Under the pieces are notes generated by a model that did no database searches, had not been told where the DNA came from, and saw only the letters and a list, made by a program, of their open reading frames with translations. DNA of 64,000 nt, taken from Endozoicomonas sp. SCSIO W0465. GTDB lineage: Bacteria > Pseudomonadota > Gammaproteobacteria > Pseudomonadales > Endozoicomonadaceae. The number at the start of each line of letters is the position of its first letter. Positions within the stretch are counted from its first letter, which is position 1. Positions 28,909 to 37,912 of the stretch are shown piece by piece. Location of the stretch: NCBI RefSeq assembly GCF_023716865.1, contig NZ_CP092417.1, forward strand, positions 5,496,001 through 5,560,000, written 5' to 3'. The position numbers and the translations under genes were made by a program.

Positions 28909-29625
28909 TTATCCCCTAACCTTTTTATCACCCGAAAAAATGGTAATATCTACAGGAATTTTGGGCACGGTTGAACCATGCTTGGAAAGACCATACACGC
29001 TGTACCAGCCACCTTGACTGGAGTCTGTTACTATTTGATTAATATGAATGGGTCTCTGATCCTTATTACTATTACTGAGGTTTGCAAAACGGGGCAGTGG
29101 TTCCATAATTGGTGTCGGACTATATTGAACTGACTCCTTGCCCAGATTGAATTTTCCCTGCCTCCTCTTGTTCTTCTTCATAATGTATCGCTTTGACCTT
29201 CTCTCAGGTCGTCGATCTCTGTTGTTCCGGGTTTTTTGGCAGTCAGTGGGTACTTCACTAATAGTACCGATAGCAACCCCATTCTCAACCATCTCCTTTA
29301 CTTCTTCCGATTTTAAGAGCATCTCTAGACATTCATACTTTGTAGAAACACAATGCACAACATCACCAACAAACAAGCTTGGATGTTTAATGGCAACATA
29401 AAGAATCAACGAATGATCAGAACAAAATTCTTGAGGGTAATATTGATCAATCCGGCCAAACTTGGGGTACGAAAGCCCAACCCAGGAACGATAACGCGCA
29501 TTACTAATTGGATCATTATAGGGCTCAGAATGATTATGAATAAGCCTGAAGGTATCTTGATGAAACGTTTCCAGCTCATCCAGTGATTCAGGCTGGAAAA
29601 GCTCAAAATAGTAGCTCTTTTTCAT
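28909..29625 (-). CDS. cas6f: Cas6f (Csy4-type) crRNA endoribonuclease
   Basis: 238 residues from the ATG at 29625 (MKKSYYFELFQPES), preceded by AGAGGTGGG; an upstream start at 29649 overlaps the cas7 stop. The C-terminus GGWYSVYGLSKHGSTVP matches the Csy4 end (YGLS...TVP), and the N-terminus resembles the Csy4 fold start. A basic stretch (RRPERRSKRYIMKKNKRR) is the probable RNA-binding linker. Cas6f cleaves the CRISPR hairpin and stays bound in the complex. It is longer than classic Csy4 (about 190). This is the only cas gene here without an insertion or odd junction. Confidence 0.88.
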   Translation of the reverse strand: MKKSYYFELFQPESLDELETFHQDTFRLIHNHSEPYNDPISNARYRSWVGLSYPKFGRIDQYYPQEFCSDHSLILYVAIKHPSLFVGDVVHCVSTKYECLEMLLKSEEVKEMVENGVAIGTISEVPTDCQKTRNNRDRRPERRSKRYIMKKNKRRQGKFNLGKESVQYSPTPIMEPLPRFANLSNSNKDQRPIHINQIVTDSSQGGWYSVYGLSKHGSTVPKIPVDITIFSGDKKVRG

Positions 29626-29645
29626 CAACCATCCCACCTCTTTAA

Positions 29646-30868
29646 TCACTCACTCTTCTCACCAAAAACACCACCTTTAATATAGTTGGTTACAAGATAA
29701 TGGCAGTGAGCTGGAATAGACTCAGGAGACTTCACTATCTCAAGCTCTTTGATCAACTGATCAAGCGCCTCTTGATAGTTATAAAGACAATTTCTCCCCT
29801 GGTAATCACGGTGATGGGTCCCCTCAGACTCAACAAAACCGGAAGGGTTGGCGTTAATCGGCGGCAAGTTTTCACCCTCAGCGTACGAGGTATCACTGGT
29901 ATAAAGTGCATACAGAATATGTCGTTCATCGATCAACGGGGTATCTCTACGCCCAGTGTATTCATTAATGCCTTTCAAAAATGTTCGGCCCTGTCGGTTC
30001 TTCTGCTTTGAGTCAGTAGAATCATTACCCTTTTTCTCAATCTTCATTTCCTGGGCAGGAAAGAGATTCAGGCCGCAGCCAACCAGCATCTCAACCCTCA
30101 CTTTAAACCAGCGGGCAACATTCGTTTGATGCATCCGACTCTCAATAAAATCGATACATCGTTCTATGGAATCAGGCTCATCAGTCTCAATCTCACTGAA
30201 CTCTGGCAGCTCAATGCTGTCTGGTAATTTAAAATGACACTCAAAATCCTGAGTTTTAAACATCACTCTCCTGCTACGCTGAAATATCTGAGGCTCTTTT
30301 CGGGTTACAGACTGCTCTGCAATGAAAATTGGCCAAAGGCCTTGATATACAATGCCTTCAGGAAACTGCTGGCTAAATATTGCCAAGCCCTGCCACAGGA
30401 GGATTCCAGCCTGATTTATGAAATCAGCAGTCTGCAATACGAAAAGAGCCATATCTGATTATTACGACGCAACCAGCGAAAGTTCAGAATATTTTGGAAA
30501 ATCGACTCTGCCTGGTACCTCAGGCCACCTTTATCCCGGTATAACTCCATGAATCGAATGACATCTTCCTTTGCCAAAATTTCCGGTGTTTTAGGATGAA
30601 ACGCATTGTTTACGATGTACCCCTCAAACTCCACAACCAAGGTATCCCCTGGCTCATTGTGAACAAACTCGGCTTGGTGAACATTTGGGGTATCCATATT
30701 CTGGTCATTAGTCCCTCGGAGCGTTGCAAAATCTCCGGACGACCCCTTGACCATCCGTTTCTGGACATGGAGGGAAAACTCCTTTCCTGATAACGAGCTT
30801 TTATTGCTCATCGTTCCAAACCCGATTTCCAGGGAGCGGTTAAAACTCAACTGGTTAGGATCAGCCAT
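29646..30868 (-). pseudogene. cas7f: Cas7f (Csy3-type) backbone protein, interrupted by MITE
   Basis: The exons 30459-30868 and 29646-30291 plus one ATATCTGA give 352 codons in one frame. The N-terminus (SFNRSLEIGFGTMSNKSS) and the C-terminus (HCHYLVTNYIKGGVFGEKSE) match Csy3/Cas7f, whose end reads ANLIKGGVFGE. Cas7 forms the six-subunit filament along the spacer. The start has a good ribosome site (AGAGGAAGGT before ATG). The MITE changes frame and adds stops, so no full-length Cas7 can be made. Confidence 0.9.
30292..30450 (-). mobile_element. ISL3-like MITE, subfamily B, copy 2 (in cas7)
   Basis: A 159-bp inverted copy of 28684-28842 with the duplication ATATCTGA (30284-30291 and 30451-30458). 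MITE plus duplication is 167 bp, not a multiple of three, so cas7 is frameshifted. Confidence 0.95.
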
Positions 30869-30897
30869 ACCTTCCTCTGATATTGTTACATCCTCCT

Positions 30898-31734
30898 TTA
30901 TATAGACCCTGTCACCAGAAATTCACGGTTAACATTCGGTTTCCAGAAAAAATGGTCACTTTTACCAAGGTTTGAAGCCGATGAGCGAACATTAAACAAG
31001 CGGCCTAATCCCGTTACGGGCTCACAAAACCCATGTAATAGCTTTTGTCGTGTATTTGCCCGGTACTTCCGATCTCCAAACGGCATAAAACCAACAGCCA
31101 GCGGGACCAACCAACCTTGCCCCATCTTTTTACTTTCTTGAATCAGGCGTAGCATGGTATCCAGAGCATCTTCATCGGGCTGTCTGGATACTCTGCATAA
31201 ATCAATGCGATCAGCAACCAGGAAACCGTCAACATGCCTGCAGACCAAGGGGAGTTCAGTTTTTGATAAAAGATGCAGTTCAGGAGAGCCAGACTCATAG
31301 ATAATATGCCCTCCACAAAACCGTAACCGGTAAAGGCCATCAAGATGACGATGCGCATCCAGCCACTCTCTTACCACTGGCAATCCTCTGTCTCCAATAT
31401 TTACACGGATAAATACTGAAGCCCTGAACCAGCAATCCCGGGCTGTGATAACACGCAAACCCTGTCTGTTTTTTATATCCCTTAATGTTTGGGCAGAATA
31501 TTTATGCTGACTCTCTGACATCATGAATTGGTTGATGCTTACGGCCACAGCCTCAAAAGCCATCCCCGATCCTTTGAGGACTCTATCAACCAGATGTTTT
31601 GCCATCCCCACCACACCATACATGGAGGGAAAGCCAGCAATATAAGGCGAGGGCATCGCATTGGCCCGATTCACTCTCATATCTTTGATGCAAAGATAAA
31701 CACTATGATGACTGGAGATAGTCTCTGATTGCAT
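30898..31734 (-). CDS. cas5f: Cas5f (Csy2-type) protein
   Basis: 278 residues from the ATG at 31734. The start SVYLCIKDMRVNRANAMPSP followed by GFPSMYGVVGMAKHL matches the first beta strand and the GxP...FxGxxHA motif of Cas5f. The end (GFMPFGDRKYRANTRQKLLH, FFWKPNV) resembles the C-terminus of the Cas8/5 fusion of Tn7-type I-F3 systems. Cas5 caps the crRNA 5' handle. It overlaps cas8 by 32 nt in another frame. In known I-F3 elements the two are one fused polypeptide, so this is either a natural two-gene form or a split fusion. The frame is intact. Confidence 0.82.
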   Translation of the reverse strand: MQSETISSHHSVYLCIKDMRVNRANAMPSPYIAGFPSMYGVVGMAKHLVDRVLKGSGMAFEAVAVSINQFMMSESQHKYSAQTLRDIKNRQGLRVITARDCWFRASVFIRVNIGDRGLPVVREWLDAHRHLDGLYRLRFCGGHIIYESGSPELHLLSKTELPLVCRHVDGFLVADRIDLCRVSRQPDEDALDTMLRLIQESKKMGQGWLVPLAVGFMPFGDRKYRANTRQKLLHGFCEPVTGLGRLFNVRSSASNLGKSDHFFWKPNVNREFLVTGSI

Positions 31735-33220
31735 CTTCAACAGCCTTCTGATGATATTCCACAAAAGTTAGATCGTTTTCGTTTGCCAGAATGGTTAAGT
31801 GATCAAATAACAGCGGCTTTATATCTTCAATAATCACCTTTTGTTGTGTGGACGTTTTAGTGTCACCATCAATCAGGTAAAGCTGAGCTGAGCGTTGTTC
31901 CAGCAAGTTGCGACACCATATTGGTAACCTCTTACCCAGTCCAAAATAAAAATTCAACTTTCTGTAGTGGCTGAACAGGGCTCGCACGATTCTACGACTC
32001 TCCACCTTCACAGCCTTTTGCTGCTCAAACCGGCTCCACCGCCGTACCTGCCCGGTTTCATTATCACCGTAGCTTTGACCAATGGATAAAATCCTTGGAC
32101 TCTGCCAGGTAAAATCATACAAATGCCCAGCCAAACTGAGCTGGTCAATTAACAATCGAAACTCACCCTTCTTTTCAACAGGAGTTACAGAACGGAGCAC
32201 CCGTAAATAACCACCAGAATCAGAAAGCAGGCTGCCATAGGTGTGAATATCGTTCCCTGTTCCAGTGTGTATCGCCGCTACAAGCCACCAATCATAATCA
32301 GCCAATCTTAGATTGATCTCATTCTGCAAGCCGGTATTAACAACAGGAGAAAGGAGCAGCTCAGGTTCTCCATCACTGGTATAGGCAAACACCTGTGGGT
32401 CTGTCGCTACTTCTGGTATAACTTCCTCCGGCAGCTCATTTACAGCCTCTAATAACGCTTCAATGCATTGGGCTTTTTCATCATACTGATCCGAAGATTT
32501 GCAGCTACGCTCAACGCTTTCTTCTAAAAAACCAAGATATGAATGGGAAAGAATGCTACCTCGCTGCAATTCCTCCACCATGGATGTCCGAACCCCCTGA
32601 TAATAAAACTCTGCCAATATCGCCTTGGCTGCTTTTGTATTTGCTGCATTCTGTGCATATCCATGGCGCTTGTTTAGTATGACACTGCCAGAATGAACAT
32701 AAGGATCTGTTTCATCGTAAGGTAATTCGAAAGGCTCTTATTGGATTACAGACTGTTCCCAGATTGAACCTGGCTGAAGCACTTATCATTAAAGGCTCTC
32801 AGAGCTTTGCTCGGCAATTTGCCCTCAAGCCTTACATTGCGTGGTCCACATCCAATTTTCACTGCAGAGCAGTTCGGAAATCAAATAGAGCCATTCGAAA
32901 AATACATTGGCGCGTAAAAAGCTCAAGGTAAACTTGGCATTATGGGTGTGATATCCCCTGAGCGAGTCCTTATACCTTCTGATCAACCGGAAGTTCTTCT
33001 CCCGAAGATTCTTAATGGCCTCTTCCCTGTCCAGTGGAGCTTCTACCAAGTCGCGTCGAACAGAGAAATTAACCAACAGGCAAATAGCTTCTTCTTCACT
33101 ACCCTCAATCTCATAACCCGCCCGATATGCGCTGACAAACCGATAGAGAACATCATCAGGGGAATCACTTTCCTCACTTTCACAGATCAGTTCTTCAAGT
33201 TTGATTGGTTCTTTTAGCAT
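31703..33220 (-). pseudogene. cas8f: Cas8f-type large subunit, interrupted by MITE
   Basis: The exons 32901-33220 and 31703-32732 joined over one ATTCGAAA give 450 codons, close to Csy1 (434). The start is MLKEPIKLEELICESEES; the rejoined site reads LRANVFFELPYDETDPYVHS. The middle has LLSPVVNTGLQNEINLRLAD and a Trp-rich GQVRRWSRFEQQKA. Similarity to Csy1 is low, so the call rests mainly on size, gene order before cas5-cas7-cas6 and resemblance to the I-F3 Cas8 half (SPVASLSMQSHFHQRL there). Cas8 reads the PAM. The MITE introduces a stop, so the product is truncated. Confidence 0.75.
32733..32892 (-). mobile_element. ISL3-like MITE, subfamily C, copy 1 (in cas8)
   Basis: A 160-bp unit with the duplication ATTCGAAA (32725-32732 and 32893-32900). 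It is an inverted, near-identical copy of 59061-59220. Together with the duplication it adds 168 bp, which keeps frame, but its own sequence has stops. Confidence 0.95.
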
Positions 33221-33439
33221 GTTTCCGCCAAGTGTTACAGAAGCATCAGCAAGGTAGTACAGACCAGCTATTTAGCAATTTTCAATTAGCCCGTATCTTC
33301 TTGTACGGCACTATCACCAACCGTTCTTCAAACGGAATGGTAAGTAGGGTAAAAATTGAAAACGGATATTTCTCAGCCACTGCGTCAGAACTAACGGGAA
33401 ATGCTCCTCAAAAGCAAACTATGGACTACTTATTAGGTT
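33221..33439. other. Junction between cas8 and Mu-like phage fragment
   Basis: About 220 bp upstream of cas8 where I-F3 elements carry tniQ. Both strands have short open frames (plus 33205-33439; minus about 40 codons ending near 33290), neither recognisable. No TniQ motif is seen. The breakpoint to phage DNA lies near 33440. Confidence 0.45.
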
Positions 33440-34200
33440 CTGTCAGATCTTTCTGGAAAAGTAACGTCATCATCGAGCTGATCGAAGCGGCCAGATCCGG
33501 CACCGCCGATTATGATGCGCTGTGCCAGCGTATGGATAAGGCCATCAGTAAAGTCATTCTCAGCCAGACCATGACCACGGATGATGGCAGCAGTCGCAGC
33601 TAGGCGGAAGTTCATCAAGAGGTTCAGGAAGCAGTTATCAAGAGCGATGCGGATCTTATTTGTGAGAGCTTCAACCAGCAGGTGGTGGCTTGGCTCACCG
33701 AATGGAATTTCCCCAACGCTACACCGCCCAGGGTATGGCGGAAGACAGAGCCCGAAGAAGACCTGATGGCCAGGGCAGAACGGGATAACAAGATCAGTAC
33801 TCTCGGTTTTGAGCCCACCGAGGAATATATTCTGGAAACCTATGGGGAAGGCTGGAAGAAGAAAGCAGCCAGTCCGCTGCCGCCCATGGGGGCAGGAGCG
33901 CCAGAGCTACCCCCGGAGTTTTCTGAAATATCCAGCCTTACCCAAAAGCGAGCCAACCATCGGGCAGATATGCAGTCACTGGTGGATGCCGCTGAATATT
34001 TAGGCACCAAGTACCAGGCGATGTATGGAAAGCGGGTGGAGCAGCTGCTGAACTATTTGGAGGAAACCGATGATGTGGCTACCTTTAGGCAGAAACTGGT
34101 GGAGATGATGGAGGAACCGCCTACGGATGAGGCGGTGGAGACAGTAAGGAATGCTTCGTTTTTTGGGCGGTTGATGGGGATGGTTAAAAGTGGCGTGTAG
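33440..34200 (+). pseudogene. Mu-like phage portal (gp29/DUF935), C-terminal remnant
   Basis: The frame shows LIEAARSGTADYDALCQRMD, ISKVILSQTMTTDDGSS and WLTEWNFPNATPPRVWRK, which are clear blocks of the Mu gp29-like portal C-terminus. A TAG at 33601-33603 interrupts it in frame (SSRS-stop-AEVHQEVQEA). The first two thirds are missing. The portal anchors the head-tail junction in Mu-like phages. Being inside the transposon between cas8 and tnsB, it must have arrived through a rearrangement. Confidence 0.85.
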
Positions 34201-34275
34201 GCCCTCTCCTGCCAAAATGCCAATCTTTGCCAATATCTGCTAATATTCAGCCATAATATGATAAAGGAGACAATT

Positions 34276-34542
34276 ATGGCCACACTCAATATTTCATTAC
34301 CCGACCAGCTTAGAGACTGGGTTGCCCAGCAGGTTAAACAAGGTGAATACTCAAGCGCCAGCGACTATCTGAGGGACTTGATCCGCAACGACAAACGCCA
34401 GCAAGAGCAATCGGCCAAATGGTTAAAAGGGCACCTGGAGCCCATGTTGAATACACCGGAAGACGAGTTTCAATCACTCAGTGCTGACGACGTTAAGACA
34501 AGAGCCAGAAAGAGACTGAACAATTCCGGAGGTGATGAGTGA
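34276..34542 (+). CDS. parD: ParD-like antitoxin
   Basis: 88 residues from the ATG at 34276 (MATLNISLPDQLRDWVAQQV), with AAAGGAG upstream. The ribbon-helix-helix N-terminus and SSASDYLRDLIRNDKRQQEQ are typical of type II ParD antitoxins. It overlaps the toxin start by 4 nt (ATGAGTGA). Antitoxins of this class bind their own promoter and neutralise ParE. The frame is intact. Confidence 0.9.
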   Translation: MATLNISLPDQLRDWVAQQVKQGEYSSASDYLRDLIRNDKRQQEQSAKWLKGHLEPMLNTPEDEFQSLSADDVKTRARKRLNNSGGDE

Positions 34543-34868
34543 GTGAACTCTACCGTTTTCACCCGGTAGCCATTGCTCAGCAGGAAGAAATCTGGCTCTA
34601 TACCTACGAATATTGGGGAGAAAAACAGGCCGATCTTTACATTGATGGACTGCACCAATATTTAACCAGCGTCGCCAGAAACCACGCTTTACTGAAAGTG
34701 CTACCGGAGAGCATCATCAATGGAGTCAGTTTTTTGCGTTACAAGAAGCACTATGTATTTGTAAAATCCTCCGATGGTGCGCAATCGGAAGTTTTATACG
34801 TCCTGTCTATTTTGCACAGCAGTATGGACATACCAGCGCGTTTGAATGGGTTGCTTGATGAGTTATAG
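34539..34868 (+). CDS. parE: ParE/RelE-family toxin
   Basis: A 109-residue small toxin. The pattern is FHPVAIAQQEEIWLYTYEYW, then YIDGLHQYLTSVA and the C-terminal strand YKKHYVFVKSSDG...VLYVLSILHSSMD, as in the ParE/RelE fold. ParE toxins of this group poison DNA gyrase. It is coupled to the preceding antitoxin gene. The pair may stabilise the transposon or may be a leftover of the phage segment next to it. Confidence 0.88.
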   Translation: MSELYRFHPVAIAQQEEIWLYTYEYWGEKQADLYIDGLHQYLTSVARNHALLKVLPESIINGVSFLRYKKHYVFVKSSDGAQSEVLYVLSILHSSMDIPARLNGLLDEL

Positions 34869-35082
34869 AATATAGAAAGCAGCTTGCGGGAGAGGAATGC
34901 TGCTTTCTCGGGTGGTTGATGGGGCGGTGATGTTGGGAGGAAGTTCAAGATTCAAGTCAAGACACCGTTTTGCCGTTTTGTTTATTTTGTAAACACCAAA
35001 GACATGTTTTGTTGATTTGCATCAATGATTTTAATTATACCTTGATATAACTTGATTCGATTTGTAACTGGGTTTAATTAAA

Positions 35083-35164
35083 GTGAAAAAGTTAGCTGCA
35101 TTAATCGTAATTTCTATTTTTTCAAGTATTGCTTTTGCAAAAGATGTTGTCGTAAAAGGCTACT
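35083..35164 (+). pseudogene. Secreted protein, N-terminal fragment cut by IS4
   Basis: A GTG-start frame encodes KKLAALIVISIFSSIAFAKD, a classic signal peptide with an AFA-K cleavage site, followed by VVVKGYS. It ends at the IS4-family copy at 35165. No continuation exists beyond the IS at 36597, where tnsB begins instead. The function is unknown. Confidence 0.65.
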
Positions 35165-36596
35165 CTTAAGGTAGACATTAAGCTCCACCCACTGCACAGA
35201 AGCCTAATCTTGTACGCCCTGAACAACCATCCCGTGCAGGGTGTTCTCGTTTCGCATTATTTCCCCAGAAGTCCAGTAGCTTTTTAATGCATGAGACCAA
35301 TGACTTTCCTGCATTCATCAACGATGAAATCACATTACCAAACAGGTGAGTCCCACTTTTCATCACCTTGTGCGTCGAGATTTCCTCAATGCTCCCACTT
35401 TCACAGAGGTTCGCCTGTGCAGCATGGGCAAGGTACCTTTTCAACGTCACAACCACAAAGGACATCAGAATCAGGCTAAACACCAGTGTCGCTGATTTGG
35501 TGTTAAAACGATGCCACCCTGAATAGGATTTGATCTCTTTGAAAATCAGCTCTATCTGCCACCGTAGACGATAGGCCTGGAGCACATCACTCAAGGTGAA
35601 CTCCACCCGGTTCAGGTTGGTCACAACGAAAACCCACTTCTGTTTTTTGTCATTCCAGCGGACAACCAAGCGGAATGGCCAGGCTTTGAATCCCGGCCAT
35701 TCTACATCCAGGTCGAGGCACTGGTCTTTGGGGAAGCCAGACAGTACATCCTTCAGTTTTTGTCCTTTGTAGCGATTGAGATTCTTGCCATCCTCCCGTA
35801 CCGCGCTGAGTATCGTCGGGTTGATACTCTGAGGTGCCTTGCAGATAAAAGAACCCTCCCTGTCATCAATAGCGGCAAAGAGTTCCAGCTCAAAATAACC
35901 GGCATCCATTAGCATCAGGATATAGGCCATGGATGTTGGCAGTGGTGGCAGACAGTCTCTTTCTGAACGGGTATCTTCAGTCAGCTGCACCCGCACCAGG
36001 TTGTTGGTGAGAAGATCCATTGTCGTATGAAGCTCGACGGCAGCAGGACTGACCGTTGAGAACCTGCCGGGAAATGCTTCTTTCAGGGCATCATAGACAG
36101 CTTGTGACGAACCGTCCTGAATCAGAATGTGCTCAAACTCTGAAAATGGACTGTCTTCATCAAACGCCATGACTTTGCGGGAAAATATTTCCAGACACTG
36201 CACCCATAGCCACAGGATAAGAGTAGGCAGCGCGTCCTTTTTAGCTTGATTTGCCCAAGAACGATAAGAGACATTCAGCCCCGTCAACTCGTTAAATTTA
36301 CGGTGTAGATCCGCCTGGGTATCGCAGTTTCCATCACCAGCGAGGGCATCGATCAGTGAGAGGATAAAATCCAAAGGACGGATATCTCGCTGTCGTATAG
36401 TAAAACCAAGCTGTTCCGCCATACTTAGGAGTTCTGACCGGTCGAAACAGGTCAACAGTTTTTTTCAACTAATCTACTATTTGCAGTACTCATCTTGTTC
36501 AGCCATTGATAATGGTTTCGAAGCTTTATTGTGGCTGTTCAAGGTGGGTTCTGCCGCCGGAAACGAACCTTTTTTGAGCTTAATGTCTACCCTAAG
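35165..36596 (-). mobile_element. IS4-family element, copy 2, no target duplication
   Basis: The same 1432-bp element as at 19968, but its flanks AAAGGCTACT (left) and ATAAAGCAAT (right) do not match, while copies 1 and 3 have perfect 10-bp repeats. It joins a secreted-protein fragment to the tnsB start. This is the signature of recombination between two IS copies with loss of the DNA between. Confidence 0.93.
35178..36455 (-). CDS. IS4-family transposase
   Basis: 425 residues, with all catalytic blocks as in copy 1 (FEHILIQDGSSQAVYDA, MDAGYFELELF, YRLRWQIELIFKEIKS). It differs by LMNAGK in place of LINAGK and is identical at most other positions. Intact. Confidence 0.93.
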   Translation of the reverse strand: MTCFDRSELLSMAEQLGFTIRQRDIRPLDFILSLIDALAGDGNCDTQADLHRKFNELTGLNVSYRSWANQAKKDALPTLILWLWVQCLEIFSRKVMAFDEDSPFSEFEHILIQDGSSQAVYDALKEAFPGRFSTVSPAAVELHTTMDLLTNNLVRVQLTEDTRSERDCLPPLPTSMAYILMLMDAGYFELELFAAIDDREGSFICKAPQSINPTILSAVREDGKNLNRYKGQKLKDVLSGFPKDQCLDLDVEWPGFKAWPFRLVVRWNDKKQKWVFVVTNLNRVEFTLSDVLQAYRLRWQIELIFKEIKSYSGWHRFNTKSATLVFSLILMSFVVVTLKRYLAHAAQANLCESGSIEEISTHKVMKSGTHLFGNVISSLMNAGKSLVSCIKKLLDFWGNNAKREHPARDGCSGRTRLGFCAVGGA

Positions 36597-36808
36597 ATAA
36601 AGCAATACTCACCACTATCTATTTTTTGCTTAACATAAGCAACATCAACCTGCTCAGGAAAGCTGTTATTAATAACATTAACCCAAATCAGCTTGTCTGA
36701 ATCACGCCACAAAACACGATAGACAGCTGCCGAACCTTCGCCAGCTTCTTTATCATTAATTTTAAATTCAATCAAATGATTCTCAAAAATATCTACAAAG
36801 TCATTCAT
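36597..36808 (-). pseudogene. tnsB: TnsB transposase, N-terminal fragment (element 1)
   Basis: The frame MNDFVDIFENHLIEFKI followed by YRVLWRDSDKLIWVNVIN and FPEQVDVAYVKQKI fits the N-terminal domain of TnsB. It starts 2 bp after the tnsA stop, as in Tn7-type operons. About 70 residues remain before the IS4 end. The rest of TnsB, including the DDE core, is missing from the window, so the element cannot transpose by itself. Confidence 0.75.
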
Positions 36809-36809
36809 C

Positions 36810-37855
36810 TCAAGATACCAAATACTTCTTCAGAGACAAAACATCAGTCTGTGTGCCAATTGAAATTTTATTCATATCAACATCAATTTTTCTGACAGCG
36901 ATCATTCGGTAAAAAATCGTTAATGCAACGCCGGGTGGGCAAGAATGCCGATTATTTATTTTTGGCTCTTTTCGTATTGCAGACTGCTGATTTCATAAAT
37001 CAGGCTGGAATCCTCCTGTGGCAGGGCTTGGCAATATTTAGCCAGCAGTTTCCTGAAGGCATTGTATATCAAGGCCTTTGGCCAATTTTCATTGCAGAGC
37101 AGTCTGTAACCCGAAAAGAGCCTTATTTTTTTACAAAGCTCAGAAATGGTTATCGCTCCTGATTCTGATTTAATGGCAGACAGGATATGAGCCTCAATTA
37201 AAGCAATATTAACATTTCCAGGCAAAGAAACTTCATTTTGCTCCATCGTACAGTAACTTTGGTGGATGAGTTCAAGATTATCACTAACTGCAGATTTAAA
37301 AGATAGATCAGTGATAATGACAAATCGGACTCCTCGAAGAGACCAGTACACATACTCAATCTTTTGTTTTTCCAAGACTCTTTTATCTTGAAGTTCTGAG
37401 ACAGGTTTCACTGAAACAGCAACAAGATATTCTTGGTTACTCTTATCGAGAAGAGTAACCAAAAAGTCAGTGGTCATATAAATAGCGAAGGGCTTTTCCG
37501 TATTATAATCAGTCTGGCTGGGATGCTGAATCTTAAGTTTTTCCGCAATACCAAGGGTTACAGAGCGCTTCAGGGGAAACTGCTCTCTAATTTCGACAAC
37601 ATTTTTGGCTAAATCAAAGAAACGAAGAATTCTATGCTCCGTGTGAGATGCCAGCTGCATATCACGCCCACACGCTTTAATACCAGAAACCCGCTCTTTG
37701 AAGTTATTCTTCTTGGCAGATTCGATTTCATTGGTATACAAGCCTGGAATATATTCCAAACCATGCCCTGTGCCACGTTTCTGCTCTTCAAGCCAACGGG
37801 TTATTTGCTTCTCACTTCTGGAATAAGGCGAATGCTTTACATTCTTTTTAGGCAT
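36810..37855 (-). pseudogene. tnsA: TnsA endonuclease, interrupted by MITE (element 1)
   Basis: The exons 37131-37855 and 36810-36963 give 293 codons in one frame, close to Tn7 TnsA (273). The N-terminal catalytic domain has GTGHGLEYIPGL, GIKACGRDMQLASHTEHRIL and NVVEIREQFPLKRSVT (the EIREQFPL block), then IYMTTDFLV with the second acid and VAVSVKPVSEL with the QxK-type Lys. The C-terminal TnsC-binding domain starts near LIEAHILSAIKS and ends DVLSLKKYLVS. TnsA nicks the 5' transposon ends. The MITE truncates the C-terminal domain. Confidence 0.92.
36964..37122 (+). mobile_element. ISL3-like MITE, subfamily B, copy 3 (in tnsA)
   Basis: A 159-bp copy, nearly identical to 28684-28842, with the duplication TTATTTTT (36956-36963 and 37123-37130). 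Confidence 0.95.
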
Positions 37856-37912
37856 AAAAATACGCTACCTGTTGATTACTTATCAGATAGTGTAGTTGAT
37901 TATTTTTTAGCC

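Noticed and set aside
30234..30458. Short frames inside the MITEs that extend cas7, cas8 and tnsA
   Set aside because: They are chance read-through into the insertions. The duplications and restored frames show the MITEs are not part of the genes.
28909..33220. Ordinary type I-F1 CRISPR-Cas locus
   Set aside because: cas1 and cas2-3 are absent, and the genes lie between matched Tn7-like ends with tnsA, so I-F3 is the better fit, although the loss of tniQ leaves some doubt.
33221..33439. tniQ or cas1 fragment upstream of cas8
   Set aside because: The only open stretches are short and show no TniQ, Cas1 or Cas3 motif.
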